Assembly (NCBI GenBank): GCA_963210315.1
Contig: OY723238.1
Location: forward strand, 1,302,001 to 1,366,000
Reading direction: 5' to 3'
DNA: 64,000 bases
Source of the DNA: Rhynchopus euleeides
Lineage: Eukaryota > Euglenozoa > Diplonemea > Diplonemida > Diplonemidae
The notes under the pieces were generated by a model. The model made no database searches and was not told the DNA's origin. It worked only from the letters and a program-made list of their open reading frames with translations. Both the position numbers and the translations under genes were made by a program. Numbering within the stretch: position 1 is the first letter of the stretch; the number at the start of each line of letters is the position of its first letter. Below are positions 19,833 to 29,631 of this stretch, one piece after another.

Positions 19833-22356
19833 TCACACGTCACGTACCCTGGGCGGGCGCTCAACACTGGAGGGGAGAGGGGGGAACTGGGGAACGCGTG
19901 GGGGAGTGCGGTTGCTCCGCTCTACGCCGCGCTGCGCATTCTCGAATGAGAATAGATCTTCGTCTTCGGCGCGCGGGTCCATCGACATCTCGGTGGGGGT
20001 GGTTGGGGTGGTGGACGCGTGTGTCATGCGGCAGTCGGAAGGGGCTGGGTCGTTGTTGTTGAAGCCGCCATTCGCAACTGCCTGCGCCTGCTGTCCACCC
20101 GTGGTCGGTGTCTGAGGCTCCTCGTCCACAGACATCCGGGCGCACATCCGGCTGCGGGCCTCGGCGCGTACCTTCTTCGCCTGCTTCAGAGACTGCTCCC
20201 GACGAGCCGCGGCAGCGGATGCGAGGAAGGGTGGTTTGGTGTCCCGGGGGTCCTGCGGCGGCGCCTGGGTTGGCTGACGGGGCAAGGGCCCAGGGAGGGG
20301 CCGCGGCATCGGCACTGGCGGCACCGGGGCGGCAGGGGGGGCTGGGGCTGTGTTGTATGAGCCACCACTCTGCTGGGCACCACCTGGCTGCGCGGCAGAG
20401 GGGGCTGGGGCTGTGTTGTGTGAGCCACCACTCTGCTGGGCACCACCTGGCTGCGCGGCAGAGGGGGCTGGGGCTGTGTTGTGTGAGCCACCACTCTGCT
20501 GAGCACCACCTGGCGCCAAGTTGTTGTGGGCGGGAGGGCCACCCGCTTCGTGGGAGGCCGCCGCCGCCGCAGGGGGCTGCCCACCCGCTGCCTGGGGGGC
20601 ATCCGCGTGGCGCTGGGGGCCGCCGCCGCGCGCTGGGCAGGTCCTCGAGGATGCCGCGCACTCACTGCAGACGCGGCGCCAGCACGACGAGCAATGCCAG
20701 TGCTCTGCGCGAGTGGCCGCCGTCTTACCGCAGGGCCCAGCACACGTGTAGTCTTCTGTGGTGCAGCGGGTCCCGTCGACGACGACCTGCAGGTCACCCG
20801 CCCCGGTCGAGCAGGTTGAGGCAGAGGTGGAGGCTGGGGTGGCTGGTAGCGCGAGAAGGTAGTCCCGCACGGCTGCCGGGATGAGCAGGGGCTCATAGTG
20901 CCCCTCCTCGTTCCGGGGGTGTCCGTCGGCTCCTAGGTGTCTGACGTGCAGCAACGCCACCGCCCCCCGGAACAGCGCCCCTCCCGCGGGGAGGAACACC
21001 TGTGGAAAGGCGCTGTCAGAGAGGACCAGCACCACCAGCTGGAGGACCCGAGCCGCAGCCGCTATGGCCGTCCAGTCAGCCGTCGACCGAAGGTCTTCCC
21101 CACTGTGCAGCCGCATCCACTGAGCCCACACCACGGGGGTGGGCTCCGCGCGCTCCTGTAAGTCTTGGTCCCGTAGCGCCCGCGACACCGCCAGCTCACG
21201 GAGCCGCGCGGACGGGAGCTGCACGTCGAGACCGTGGGCAAGGAACGACAGGGCGTCAAAGGCGCAGTTCCCCCGAGAGAAGGCGAAGGCCGGTGGGGAG
21301 TGCGCTCCCAGCAACGTGGCCTGGCACCTCGCGGGGAGGGGCTCTGGGACCGCGGCCTTACGCAGGTTGTCGAGTTGTGCAACTGCTTCAATGGCCTCGG
21401 CGCGCTCCACCGGGGCGGCGGAGGTTGGCAGAGGGCATCCCTGGCGTACCCGGACGGGCATGGGCATCCCCACCGGGGTGAAAGCGGGGGCAGACTCGGG
21501 AGGTACGTCTTGTGGCTGAGGCGGCGGCGGCTCTCCTGCGTCAGCCACTGGGGGCACCACTGGGTCGCGAGGTGGTGCATCCGGCGGGTCGAACCAGATG
21601 TCAGGGCAGATGTGGGACACGTCGTCCAGCGGGACAGGCATCGATGGGCCAGACAGGGACTCCCGGAGCAGCCCCCGTGCGAGCAGTGCCTTACCCACCT
21701 CGCGTTGCATCGCGACCCCTAGTCGCCGGGCGTGGTGAACTGCGAAAGTGATCTTGTCCTGGCGAGACGCGTGGGCGCCGAACTGTACCATGCGCCGCCA
21801 CAATCCGTGAGCGCTCTCGCCGAGGCCCCCGTACAGCTCCATCGCGAAGGGGGAGAAAGACACGTTCGCGTGTTTGCATCGCTCCGCGTGCTTCTCGTGC
21901 TTCCTGCGCTCTGCCGTGGCGGCCGCGCTGCCCCGAGCCCTGGCTGCGTACTGCACATGGCTCGCCGCTGTTGGGGTGGCCACCACCACATCGATCGCAC
22001 GGCCCCGCTGTTCACCGACCCCGACAGGCAGCCAGACATCCGCAGGCTTCCCCTGACCCAGCACCACGTTGCGCGGCTCGAGGGAGGGGCCAAGCCCTGC
22101 TGCATTGGCGAGGTTGTAGACCTCGTTACGGCAGGCGTTGTGGCGGGCGATGCTGTTCCCTTCCCAGTGGCAGATGGAGGCGTGCAGACCGTAGGCGTCC
22201 ATCTTCGTCGCGCAGGCCGCGCAGTTAGTGCCTGCCGCGTGGATAGCGGCACCCAAGCGTAGCCGTGTGCAAGCCTTGAAGACATCCGGCTGCATGGCTA
22301 ACTCGTACGTCGGGGGCGCCGCTACCCATGCCCCTGCCTGCGGGAGTTGTAGGGAG
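19833..22356 (-). CDS. LINE ORF, 3' half: restriction-like endonuclease, OTU-like domain, zinc finger
   Basis: Continues the RT frame after the family A insertion. It reads QLPQAGAWVAAPPT, then a Cys/His knuckle (C-x2-C...H-x3-C, about 22,223-22,172), RHNACRNEV, KPADVWLP and RAIDVVVATP. That order of CCHC, RHN and PD..D motifs is the restriction-like endonuclease found downstream of RT in R2/NeSL/CRE-type LINEs. Next is an OTU-like cysteine protease core: SRGNCAFDAL (Cys near 21,266) and EEGHYEPLL (His near 20,900); the usual Asp before GNC is Arg here. Then comes a Cys-rich finger (about 20,744-20,639), a 20-residue repeat present three times (about 20,515-20,333) and a charged tail. A few LINE lineages are known to carry OTU-like proteases. 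The fragment has no start of its own and is probably silent now. Confidence 0.8.
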
Positions 22357-23083
22357 GAATCATACCTTGGCCGGCTATCGCAGACAGGGGGCACACACAC
22401 GTCGACTCGGCTATAGTTCTCCTGGTGGTGTGTGTGCGCAACGACAAGAATGGCAAAGGCAATGGGTAGTGGGGGTGTTGATGGGAAGGAGGAAGGGGGA
22501 CTTCCGGTTCAGCTTTTCCTCACTTGCAACGCGAAGGGGTTAAGAGATCCCGCGACAACCGCCAATTCAGGCTGTTGAGGCGAGGTCCGGGGGATGGAGG
22601 GTGGGACAATAAAAGAAAGCGGACAAGACGAAGAGTGTTGGCCGCGGGGAGATTACCCTGATGAAGGGGGTGTTGTGTGGTGTGGTGTTAAAGTTATATA
22701 CAAAGTGTCCCGGGAAGGTGCATGGGCACAACATGGGGGGAGAGAGAGGGGAAAGGCAACAGGATTGGGGTTGTGGGGTGTCAGGGGTGATGAGGGGGAT
22801 GGGGGTGTCTGCTGCCAATGGCCTTGGGTCATATTCCCTCAGTAAACTGTGAGAATCATACCTTGGCCGGCTATCGCAGACAGGGGGCACACACACGTCG
22901 ACTCGGCTATAGTTCTCCTGGTGGTGTGTGTGCGCAACGACAAGAATGGCAAAGGCAATGGGTAGTGGGGGTGTTGATGGGAAGGAGGAAGGGGGACTTC
23001 CGGTTCAGCTTTTCCTCACTTGCAACGCGAAGGGGTTAAGAGATCCCGCGACAACCGCCAATTCAGGCTGTTGAGGCGAGGTC
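22357..23083 (-). repeat. Family A 3' split repeats B1-A2-B2
   Basis: B1 22,853-23,083 (231 bp), A2 22,606-22,852 (247 bp) and B2 22,357-22,587 (231 bp). B1 joins A2 directly as GATTC|TCACAG, the same as the two outer ends joined head to tail, i.e. a circle junction. B1 overlaps the last codons of the RT ORF. Confidence 0.92.
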
Positions 23084-24772
23084 TCCGCCTGCCCCACCGC
23101 GAGTGAAGAAGCGCCGCACCGCAAGTGAAACCTGGTCCCGGGTTTCGGGAGAAGAAATGCAAGAGGGGGGGATACGGGAAGGGAGATCTGCCGGATTGGC
23201 AGAGGTGTGGACGTATCCAACGGAAAAAGACAAAACCTGGAGGGCTGTGAGGTATTCTACCGCCTCCAGGACGGACTTGTTAATAAGATGGCAGGCGGCA
23301 CACAGCCGCTTGCGCACAACAGCTGCCACGGTCGTATTGTCGACCCAGATCTCTACAGCCCCCCCGCACACAGACCGGGGAAGGGCTCGCACTGTTTTGT
23401 TGAGGGCCATCGCCTCGAGAATGTTAATGTGCAGCTGGGACTCGGCTGCGGTCCACGAGTCACCAATGACCTGCATTTCTTGTGTAAAGGAATCTATTAA
23501 GACGCCACCCCAGCCCTTGAGGGAGGCGTCAACAAAGCAAGTAAAAGACGGGGGTGTGGACTGAATAACTCTTCTGTGGGGGGGAACACGCGCAACCCCC
23601 ACACACACACACCACTGCCGCAACTCCCGGCAGACCGATGGGGGGATCCGCACAGGGTCAGGCGGCCGAAGGACCGCCCGGTTCAAAAAATTAGTCACCC
23701 GGCGGAGGAACTTGATCCCAAACCAGAACCTCCCCGGGGACACTCCCGAAATGGCGCTGGCGTGGAGCAACCTTCCACCCAGCGACTCCAGCTCACCAGC
23801 CGTCACCCTCTGCCAGTCCACGCTGTCCAGCTTCGCCATCAGCCTGTCCGACGGAGACACGGTCTGGGCAGCATGGTCGAATGCCACCCCGAGAAACTCG
23901 TAGACCGTCGCCGTGTCCACCGAGTCAGACGGCTTCCATGTCGCAGCGCACGCCGCAGCCACCTTGTCCATCTGCCGCGTCGCCATTTCGACACTGGTGC
24001 GGGGGCCGGTCAGACGCACGTTGTCGATCCAGACGTCGACCCCCACCTCAGGCGCAGTGCAGAACTCCTGGCGGACGTAGTCCCGGTGCCCACCCACAAC
24101 AGCAGCCAAAGTGTGCATCAGCTCGGGCGCACAACAGTGGCCCATGGGCAACCTCAGCAGCTCATACCAGTCCCCCGACTCGTCAGCGAAGCGGAAGAAC
24201 CTCCGTGCAGGCGCAGGGATGGGGATCTGATAAAACCCGCACTTGAAATCCCGCGCCGACCCACACTCCGCAAACACCGCGTCGAGGTACCCCGAGATGT
24301 GCCCCAGGGGGACGTGTGCCGTGTAGGACTCCTCCAGATCGTCGTTTGCCTGCTTGGTCCAGAGGATGAACCTCTGCCGCAACCCCGACGGCTTCTCCTC
24401 CATCACAGTGAAGGGCACGCACAGGGAGGGGCCCGGGCCCGACGCAGGCCCAGCCACTCCGTTCTCCACCAGCAGCTCCGCATGCTTCTGTTGTAGATGC
24501 GAGGGGCGGGAGCGCCCCTCAGAGGGAGAAGGAGTAAAAGTGCCCGGCGGGGGCGCATCAGGGAACGTCAGCCGCCACACCTCGTCGAACCTGCGCCTCA
24601 CAGTGGCGGTCATCCTCGCCCGCAGCGCCTCGACGTCCATCTCCGCCACAGAAGACACATGCAGGGGCGCACGGCGCTCCTCCTCCGTCGCCGGCAGCCT
24701 CGACTGGTGCGCACGCCGCGTCATCGAGTGCAGCCCCCGCTGCTTGCGGCAAAAGGACTCAGGGTCGGCCAT
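23063..24772 (-). CDS. Reverse transcriptase-RNase H, family A (left copy)
   Basis: 569 residues from ATG 24,772, which overlaps the YR stop as TGATG. RT motif A is RDFKCGFYQIP (Asp175), motif B LPMGHCCAPELM (209-220) and motif C VDVWIDN (Asp250, Asn251 where xxDD RTs have a second Asp). RNase H carries FVDAS (Asp415), ILEAMAL (Glu453), WVDNTT (Asp478) and NPADLPSR (Asp529). It would copy element RNA into cDNA. The same frame is open for 511 codons further upstream, across the YR gene; I consider that stretch non-coding because YR and Gag explain it. Confidence 0.92.
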   Translation of the reverse strand: MADPESFCRKQRGLHSMTRRAHQSRLPATEEERRAPLHVSSVAEMDVEALRARMTATVRRRFDEVWRLTFPDAPPPGTFTPSPSEGRSRPSHLQQKHAELLVENGVAGPASGPGPSLCVPFTVMEEKPSGLRQRFILWTKQANDDLEESYTAHVPLGHISGYLDAVFAECGSARDFKCGFYQIPIPAPARRFFRFADESGDWYELLRLPMGHCCAPELMHTLAAVVGGHRDYVRQEFCTAPEVGVDVWIDNVRLTGPRTSVEMATRQMDKVAAACAATWKPSDSVDTATVYEFLGVAFDHAAQTVSPSDRLMAKLDSVDWQRVTAGELESLGGRLLHASAISGVSPGRFWFGIKFLRRVTNFLNRAVLRPPDPVRIPPSVCRELRQWCVCVGVARVPPHRRVIQSTPPSFTCFVDASLKGWGGVLIDSFTQEMQVIGDSWTAAESQLHINILEAMALNKTVRALPRSVCGGAVEIWVDNTTVAAVVRKRLCAACHLINKSVLEAVEYLTALQVLSFSVGYVHTSANPADLPSRIPPSCISSPETRDQVSLAVRRFFTRGGAGGDLASTA

Positions 24773-25758
24773 CACAGATGCCGTGTCACCTCCTGCGTCC
24801 GCAGCGCCCTCGCCATCTCCGTGGGGCACCCCCCGTAGCGGATGGTAGTGCTGGAGAGGCCGCTCTCGCCGTGGTGCTTCGCGAGGCGGCCCACCAGCAT
24901 CTCCGACAGATCCGCTCCCGACCCGATGAGCCCGAAGAGGAAGGTGAGTGCCCCGCGCTTCACGCTGTGGCCCGAGTAGTCCTCCATCTCCGGTGTAGCC
25001 CGCCACATCGCCGTCACATCTGCCGTCGAAACCGCCGTCAGCCGCTCGAAGGGGCGCAGGCGCGTCACCAGCTCCGCGATGAGGGGGGTCAGGTCCCCGC
25101 ATATCACCGTCCACTTGGAGGGGGTGAACGGGTTGGCCCGGCGGCCCTTCGGGGAGGTGTGCCAGTCTATTATCACCTCCCCGGGCTGCACTGCGATGTA
25201 CTGCTCCGAGGAGAGGGAGCACACCTCCCCCCACCGGCTGGCGGTCTTCCACGCCGTCAGCGCCGCCAGCTGGAGGTGCGGCTGCTGCTGCAACGCCCAC
25301 GCCACGAGCACCCCCTTCGGCATCGGCGTCGCCTGCCGCTGCGGAATGGCCCCGCCGGCCGCCCGCAGCGCGCTTGCCAGGCTGAGGAGGGGCTGCTGGC
25401 CGAAGCCGAGGTGCCGCATTGTCCCGGAGAGCGCCTTTGCGTAGGCCAGCATCCCCTGAGGCGACACCCCTGTCGCCAGCACGAACAGCATGGCGGTGTC
25501 GGCGTCGACTTCTAGGCCGTGCTCGTTGGCCCATCGCACCAGCCTTGCCCACAGGAGCTGCCTCTGCGACGAAGTGCTTCTTGCCCACATCCCCGCCACC
25601 ACGGCCTGCAGGCGCTCCACGGCCTCCCCGGGGGCGACCTCCACCTCTCCCGTGCGACGCGCCGCCACGCCCCCGACCCGAGCGGCCACGTGCCGCATCA
25701 TCGCCCTCCCGAAGAGCGATGGTCTCCCGCTGGCGGCGCCGGATGCGCCTGAGGGCAT
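24772..25758 (-). CDS. Tyrosine recombinase, family A (left copy)
   Basis: 328 residues. The catalytic pocket is recognisable: Arg175 in TASRWGEVCSL, box II GHSVKRGAL (His264, Lys267, Arg268), His295/296 in RLAKHHGES and the likely nucleophile Tyr308 in TTIRYGG. Most YRs have His-x-x-Arg; here the aligned position is Lys267 followed by Arg268. It would integrate the circular DNA form into the target. It precedes the RT gene, unlike DIRS1 and Ngaro. Confidence 0.9.
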   Translation of the reverse strand: MPSGASGAASGRPSLFGRAMMRHVAARVGGVAARRTGEVEVAPGEAVERLQAVVAGMWARSTSSQRQLLWARLVRWANEHGLEVDADTAMLFVLATGVSPQGMLAYAKALSGTMRHLGFGQQPLLSLASALRAAGGAIPQRQATPMPKGVLVAWALQQQPHLQLAALTAWKTASRWGEVCSLSSEQYIAVQPGEVIIDWHTSPKGRRANPFTPSKWTVICGDLTPLIAELVTRLRPFERLTAVSTADVTAMWRATPEMEDYSGHSVKRGALTFLFGLIGSGADLSEMLVGRLAKHHGESGLSSTTIRYGGCPTEMARALRTQEVTRHL

Positions 25759-25971
25759 TGCGGGCCCTGGCTGAGCGGGGTGGGGTCGAAGGGAAGTGGC
25801 GGGTGGAGGAGAAGTTGCTGAGGTGTTGTTGTTGTTGATGTTGTTGGTTGTTTTGTTGGTGACGTTGTTGATGATGTTGTGGGCGGGTGCAGGGGGGTGT
25901 GTTGGGCGGCGAGGGGCGGGGTGATGTAGAAGCGTGAGGGGGGGGTGGGTCTGAAGCCGGAAGGTGGGCAG

Positions 25972-27132
25972 TCACGCGCGCCCGCCCCCGGCCCTGCCGT
26001 TTCCCGGCGCCCTCGCCGGTGCCTTCGCCGCGATGCGCTGCTGGGGGGCCCGAGCAGCGGCGCGGGGGCGCGTGTGTTGTTGTTGTGTGTGGGGGGCGGC
26101 GGCCCCCGGCCCCACAGCCGCAGCCGCCCGCATCACCGGGTGGGAAGTGGGGTCCTCCTTCGCAAGGTGCCGCTCGATGGCGGCGCGCGGCACCCTGTCG
26201 CGCACGAACGCGACCTGCAGCAGCACCTGTCGCAGCAGGTGATTCCCCAGCTCCCGCTGGGGAGTGCGCCCCCAGCCAGACACGTACGCCGTGGCAAGAA
26301 TCCACAGGCGCAACGCTGCGAACGCCTCATCCAGGATGCGGCCTCCAGGGAGGTGCGACGACCCCGACACCCAGCGGGTCTCCAGCTGTAGCACCAGATA
26401 CGGTGCGTCGGACTCGATCAGCGAATCCCACTCCAGGACGTCGGCTGCGTCCGCGGGGTGTCGCTCCGACCCGGGGTACGGCATCCCGGCAGACATGGCC
26501 ATGGGGGACGGCGGTGCTGGCGGAGACGGTGGCGGGTGAGCCCACTGCTGCTGCTGACGTTGCACATGGTCCTGGTGCTGCCGCAGGCGAGCATCCAGCT
26601 CCAGCCGGAAGGACCTCGTCTGCTCCTCCGCACGCTCGCGGAACTCCTGCGCCTGCTGCTCCAGCGAGCGTTGCATCGCTTCCTGCGACGCCGTCACCGC
26701 GCGGGTGGCGCACTCCGTCTGGTGGACAGACATCTCCACCAGACGGGAGTACTGCCACCCGTCCGCCGGCATCCTGTACAGGACGTCGGGCCCGCGGTGC
26801 TGCTCCGTGTCGGATACGTAATTGTACGCCTCGGACAAGCGCACTTCGTACCCCGCAGCGTTCCCCTCCTCGTCATGCGCCTGCGACAGGCGACCAGCGA
26901 ACCGCCGAAACGGCTGGCTCCCGTCGACGGGTGCACAAGAGTACACCACGCAGGCGTCGACGAGAGCCGCCGCCTGGTCCCCGAGCATGCGGGCGGTCAT
27001 GATCTCAGGGGCGGGAAGCCCCTGTCCTGCCGTCGCAGCCGGCGACGTCGCCCGCACCCTCGCCGTACCGACCGCTGATGGGGTGTACCCGTCGAGGTTG
27101 ATGCAGTCCGGCGAGGGAGGTGGGAGAGACAT
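25972..27132 (-). CDS. Gag-like protein, family A (left copy)
   Basis: 386 residues from ATG 27,132. Pro-rich N-terminus, a charged heptad-rich segment (SLEQQAQEFRERAEEQTRSF and onward, about residues 155-200), a Pro-rich linker, a C-terminal helical part (GNHLLRQVLLQVAFVRDRVP) and a basic Ala/Arg tail. The C-terminal helical part resembles the family B protein (GNQLLHELVVNEAWKQHRIP), supporting a common Gag-like origin. Gag function is inferred from position and shape; no zinc knuckle is present. Confidence 0.75.
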   Translation of the reverse strand: MSLPPPSPDCINLDGYTPSAVGTARVRATSPAATAGQGLPAPEIMTARMLGDQAAALVDACVVYSCAPVDGSQPFRRFAGRLSQAHDEEGNAAGYEVRLSEAYNYVSDTEQHRGPDVLYRMPADGWQYSRLVEMSVHQTECATRAVTASQEAMQRSLEQQAQEFRERAEEQTRSFRLELDARLRQHQDHVQRQQQQWAHPPPSPPAPPSPMAMSAGMPYPGSERHPADAADVLEWDSLIESDAPYLVLQLETRWVSGSSHLPGGRILDEAFAALRLWILATAYVSGWGRTPQRELGNHLLRQVLLQVAFVRDRVPRAAIERHLAKEDPTSHPVMRAAAAVGPGAAAPHTQQQHTRPRAAARAPQQRIAAKAPARAPGNGRAGGGRA

Positions 27133-27155
27133 GGTGTCGGGGTGGTGAGAGTGTA

Positions 27156-27402
27156 ACAATAAAAGAAAGCGGACAAGACGAAGAGTGTTGGCCGCGGGGA
27201 GATTACCCTGATGAAGGGGGTGTTGTGTGGTGTGGTGTTAAAGTTATATACAAAGTGTCCCGGGAAGGTGCATGGGCACAACATGGGGGGAGAGAGAGGG
27301 GAAAGGCAACAGGATTGGGGTTGTGGGGTGTCAGGGGTGATGAGGGGGATGGGGGTGTCTGCTGCCAATGGCCTTGGGTCATATTCCCTCAGTAAACTGT
27401 GA
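27156..27402 (-). repeat. Family A 5' repeat A1
   Basis: 247 bp, matching A2 (22,606-22,852). Begins TCACAGTTTACTGAGGG and ends TTTATTGT just before gag. Confidence 0.92.
27244..27250 (-). promoter_or_regulatory. Possible TATA box of family A
   Basis: TATATAA inside A1, about 112 bp upstream of the gag ATG. The same box recurs in A2. Position fits an internal element promoter; unproven. Confidence 0.5.
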
Positions 27403-29432
27403 AGGAGGCGCGCCCGATCTGCTGCATCGCTGCCCCCAAGCAAGACACTGTGCTGCTGTGCGATGATCCCTGATGACAGCTCCTTCTGGGTGAGCGGGGT
27501 GCGTGGTCGGGAGTCCTCGTCCACAGCGTGATCTTCATGGACAACGGCGTTGTACCCCGACGACACGGCCTTCCATTCGGGTGCGTTCCAAAAGAAATTA
27601 CGGTCCAGGGAGGTGCACAGCGAGTGGAGCCCGCTGGTCGCCCCGAGGGCCGCAGCCATCCAGTGGTCGTGGGCACGGCGAACCCCGAGGCCTCCGATCC
27701 GGATAGGTAGCGCGGCCTGGCTGCGAGCTGCTTCAGGGAGGGGGCCACTCACGTCTCCCAGGATGGCGGCGAGTACTGCGTCGACTTCGCGATCGAAGCT
27801 GCGGAGGTAGTTGTGTCGGCCGGACAGCCCCAGAGCACGCATGTAGAACACGAGCCTGTTGAAGCCCTCGCAGTGCCGGAGCAGCGACATCGCCACCTGG
27901 CTGTCGCGCATCTTGCCCAGCAGACGCATGCGCGGGAGGAACTCATCGACCTTCTTCTGCATGTACGACTCACAGAAGGCCTCGGTGCCAATGGGGGCAC
28001 CAAGGAATGCGAATCCGTTGCGGAAAACGCGGAGGCCTTTGCCGTGAATGTCCTCCTCCTCGCGCACCTCAGGAAAGCCGGCCTCTCGGAGCTGGTCCAG
28101 CGACTGCCTCCCTAGTGCCACGATCTCGCACTTGTCTGGCTCGACCTCAAGGCCTAGGTGTCGGCTGATGTCCTGGAGGTGTTTGAACGCCGCGGCGACT
28201 GAGTTCGGGGTCCCCATCAGCGTCCCATCATCCAGAAACCAGATGTTGCCCTCCAAACCCTGCTGCTGCATAGCTTCCGTCACCTTCCTGATGGCGATGA
28301 AGAAGAGGAGGGGGCCGAGGGGGTCTCCTTGCTGGACACCCGTCTCCGAGGGGATTTCGAAGTCGCCGTAGAGCAGCATCGAGGGTTGTGCGTAGCATAG
28401 TTCTACCCATGGGGCCATCGCCGGGAAAAGCTCTCTGGTTGCAGCGATGAAGGCACTACGGTTCAGGGTATTAAAAGCGTTTTTATAGTCGATCTTCACA
28501 ATGACGCGGTCCAGTCCCTCGTTCCGGCGGGCGTACTGCTTCACCACCGCCGTGGCCGCCTCGAGCCCACCCTCAACTGCAACCCCCACCTGGTGGCCTC
28601 TCAGGAGGATGTCACGCGCTGCCTCCTTCGCCTCTGCTGCGAAGGACTTCCCCACGGCGCGGCGTAGCACCTCTCCAACAGCGATCGGACGCACGTCAGC
28701 TTTCCGGCCTGGTTTGGGTAGCGCCACAAGCCCCGCTCCAAGAAAGTAGGTAGCCACGTGGGCCGGCACTCTCCCTTTGCGCATGAGATTGAGGAGCTGT
28801 GTGAGGTGGGCTAGGAGAGGCACATCTGGCACCATGACCAGGATTTTCAGGTGGTCAGCACGCAGGCCACTGGGTCCCGGTGCCGTGCCGTTGGAGAACC
28901 CCCGGACCAGCTTCATGACTTGAGCTGGTGTTAGGTCGTCTGGGTCGCCCGGCGAGCCCCCAGGGGATACGGGCGGATCTGCGCGCGGGTGCTTCGCCTG
29001 TAGCTTGGAGAGGGTGTCACCGTTGTAGGGGGCCAAACCTTTGGTCCCGAGGCGCCCGATGCCTGCGGACAGTCGCCCCTGTCGTACACAGGCCACCGCT
29101 GCCCGCTCTTGCTCGTCGAAGGTCGGCTCGAGCACCACGTCCTGCGGCTTACGCGGTTGCGCCTGTTGGCATGCCTCATTCCACACCTGAGAGCACCGCC
29201 CCTCTTGCCACATGGTCACGGCGGCTTCCCTCTCAAACTTGTTCCGCGTCTGCTTCTTCTTCCCCGCTCTTCGGTGGCGGAGGAGAGACTTGGGCAGCAT
29301 CAGCAGGCGGGTCCAGGCGGGAAGGTCGAGGGGGGCACTGACGATGTCCGTGATCGCTGTGTCAAGGGCCAGCGCTACCGGTCTGCGGATGTGCTCGGGC
29401 ACCGTGTCCAGGGTGTGCACGTTCGCCGCCAT
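27403..29432 (-). CDS. LINE ORF, 5' half: reverse transcriptase
   Basis: Starts at ATG 29,432 (MAANVHTLDTV); the frame is open further upstream but its first codons are satellite sequence. RT motifs: GTAPGPSGLRADHL, ALPKPGRKADVRPIAV, VKIDYKNAFNTLNR (motif A Asp), SETGVQQGDPLGPLLF (motif B) and NIWFLDDGTL (motif C with intact DD). Downstream, PIRIGGLGVRRA is typical of these RT proteins before the endonuclease. The frame is open up to the family A insertion at 27,402 and there runs into element sequence (HSLLREYDPRP...), so translation would now produce a chimeric C-terminus. Confidence 0.85.
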
Positions 29433-29551
29433 CACAGCTTGCACCGATGGCAGGGAGTGGTCGTCGGCTTTTTCCACGGCGGACCGATCGCGCGGGGGAG
29501 GGGTTGCAGCGGCGGCCACGCGAGGGTTACACCCTTTGCAAGCGTCCCGCT

Positions 29552-29631
29552 TATATTTTTCGGATTTTTTTCGGATTTTTTTCCGATTTTTTTTGGTTGG
29601 GGTGGCCACCAGTCCAGGCTGCTGCCCCAGG
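29552..29631. repeat. Partial ~180-bp satellite unit joined to LINE 5' end
   Basis: GGTGGCCACCAGTCCAGGCTGCTGCC (split here as GGTGGCCACCAGTCC and beyond) plus GGATTTTTTTCGGA runs match the satellite in inverse orientation. It ends exactly where the 960-bp inverted block begins. Confidence 0.8.

Larger units (their letters stand above)
22357..27402 (-). mobile_element. Tyrosine-recombinase retrotransposon, family A, left copy (5,046 bp)
   Basis: Complete and almost identical to 42,095-47,140 (coordinates sum to 69,497 at every ORF boundary, no indels); the one difference I found is a silent G/A change in gag. Minus-strand order is A1 (27,156-27,402), gag, YR, RT-RNase H, B1 (22,853-23,083), A2 (22,606-22,852), B2 (22,357-22,587). 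The split direct repeats and YR place it in the DIRS order (Ngaro/PAT/VIPER type). It sits inside the LINE ORF with no target-site duplication, as expected for recombinase-mediated insertion. No methyltransferase domain was seen. Confidence 0.92.
19833..29551 (-). mobile_element. Non-LTR (LINE) retrotransposon with RLE and OTU domains, split by family A element
   Basis: Two ORF halves (27,403-29,432 and 19,833-22,356) lie in the same orientation on either side of the 5,046-bp family A retrotransposon and are in the same frame when it is removed (2,030 + 2,524 nt, 1,517 codons plus stop). The upstream end abuts a partial ~180-bp satellite unit at 29,552, so the element may be 5' truncated. No poly-A tail or target duplication was identified. 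Confidence 0.8.
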
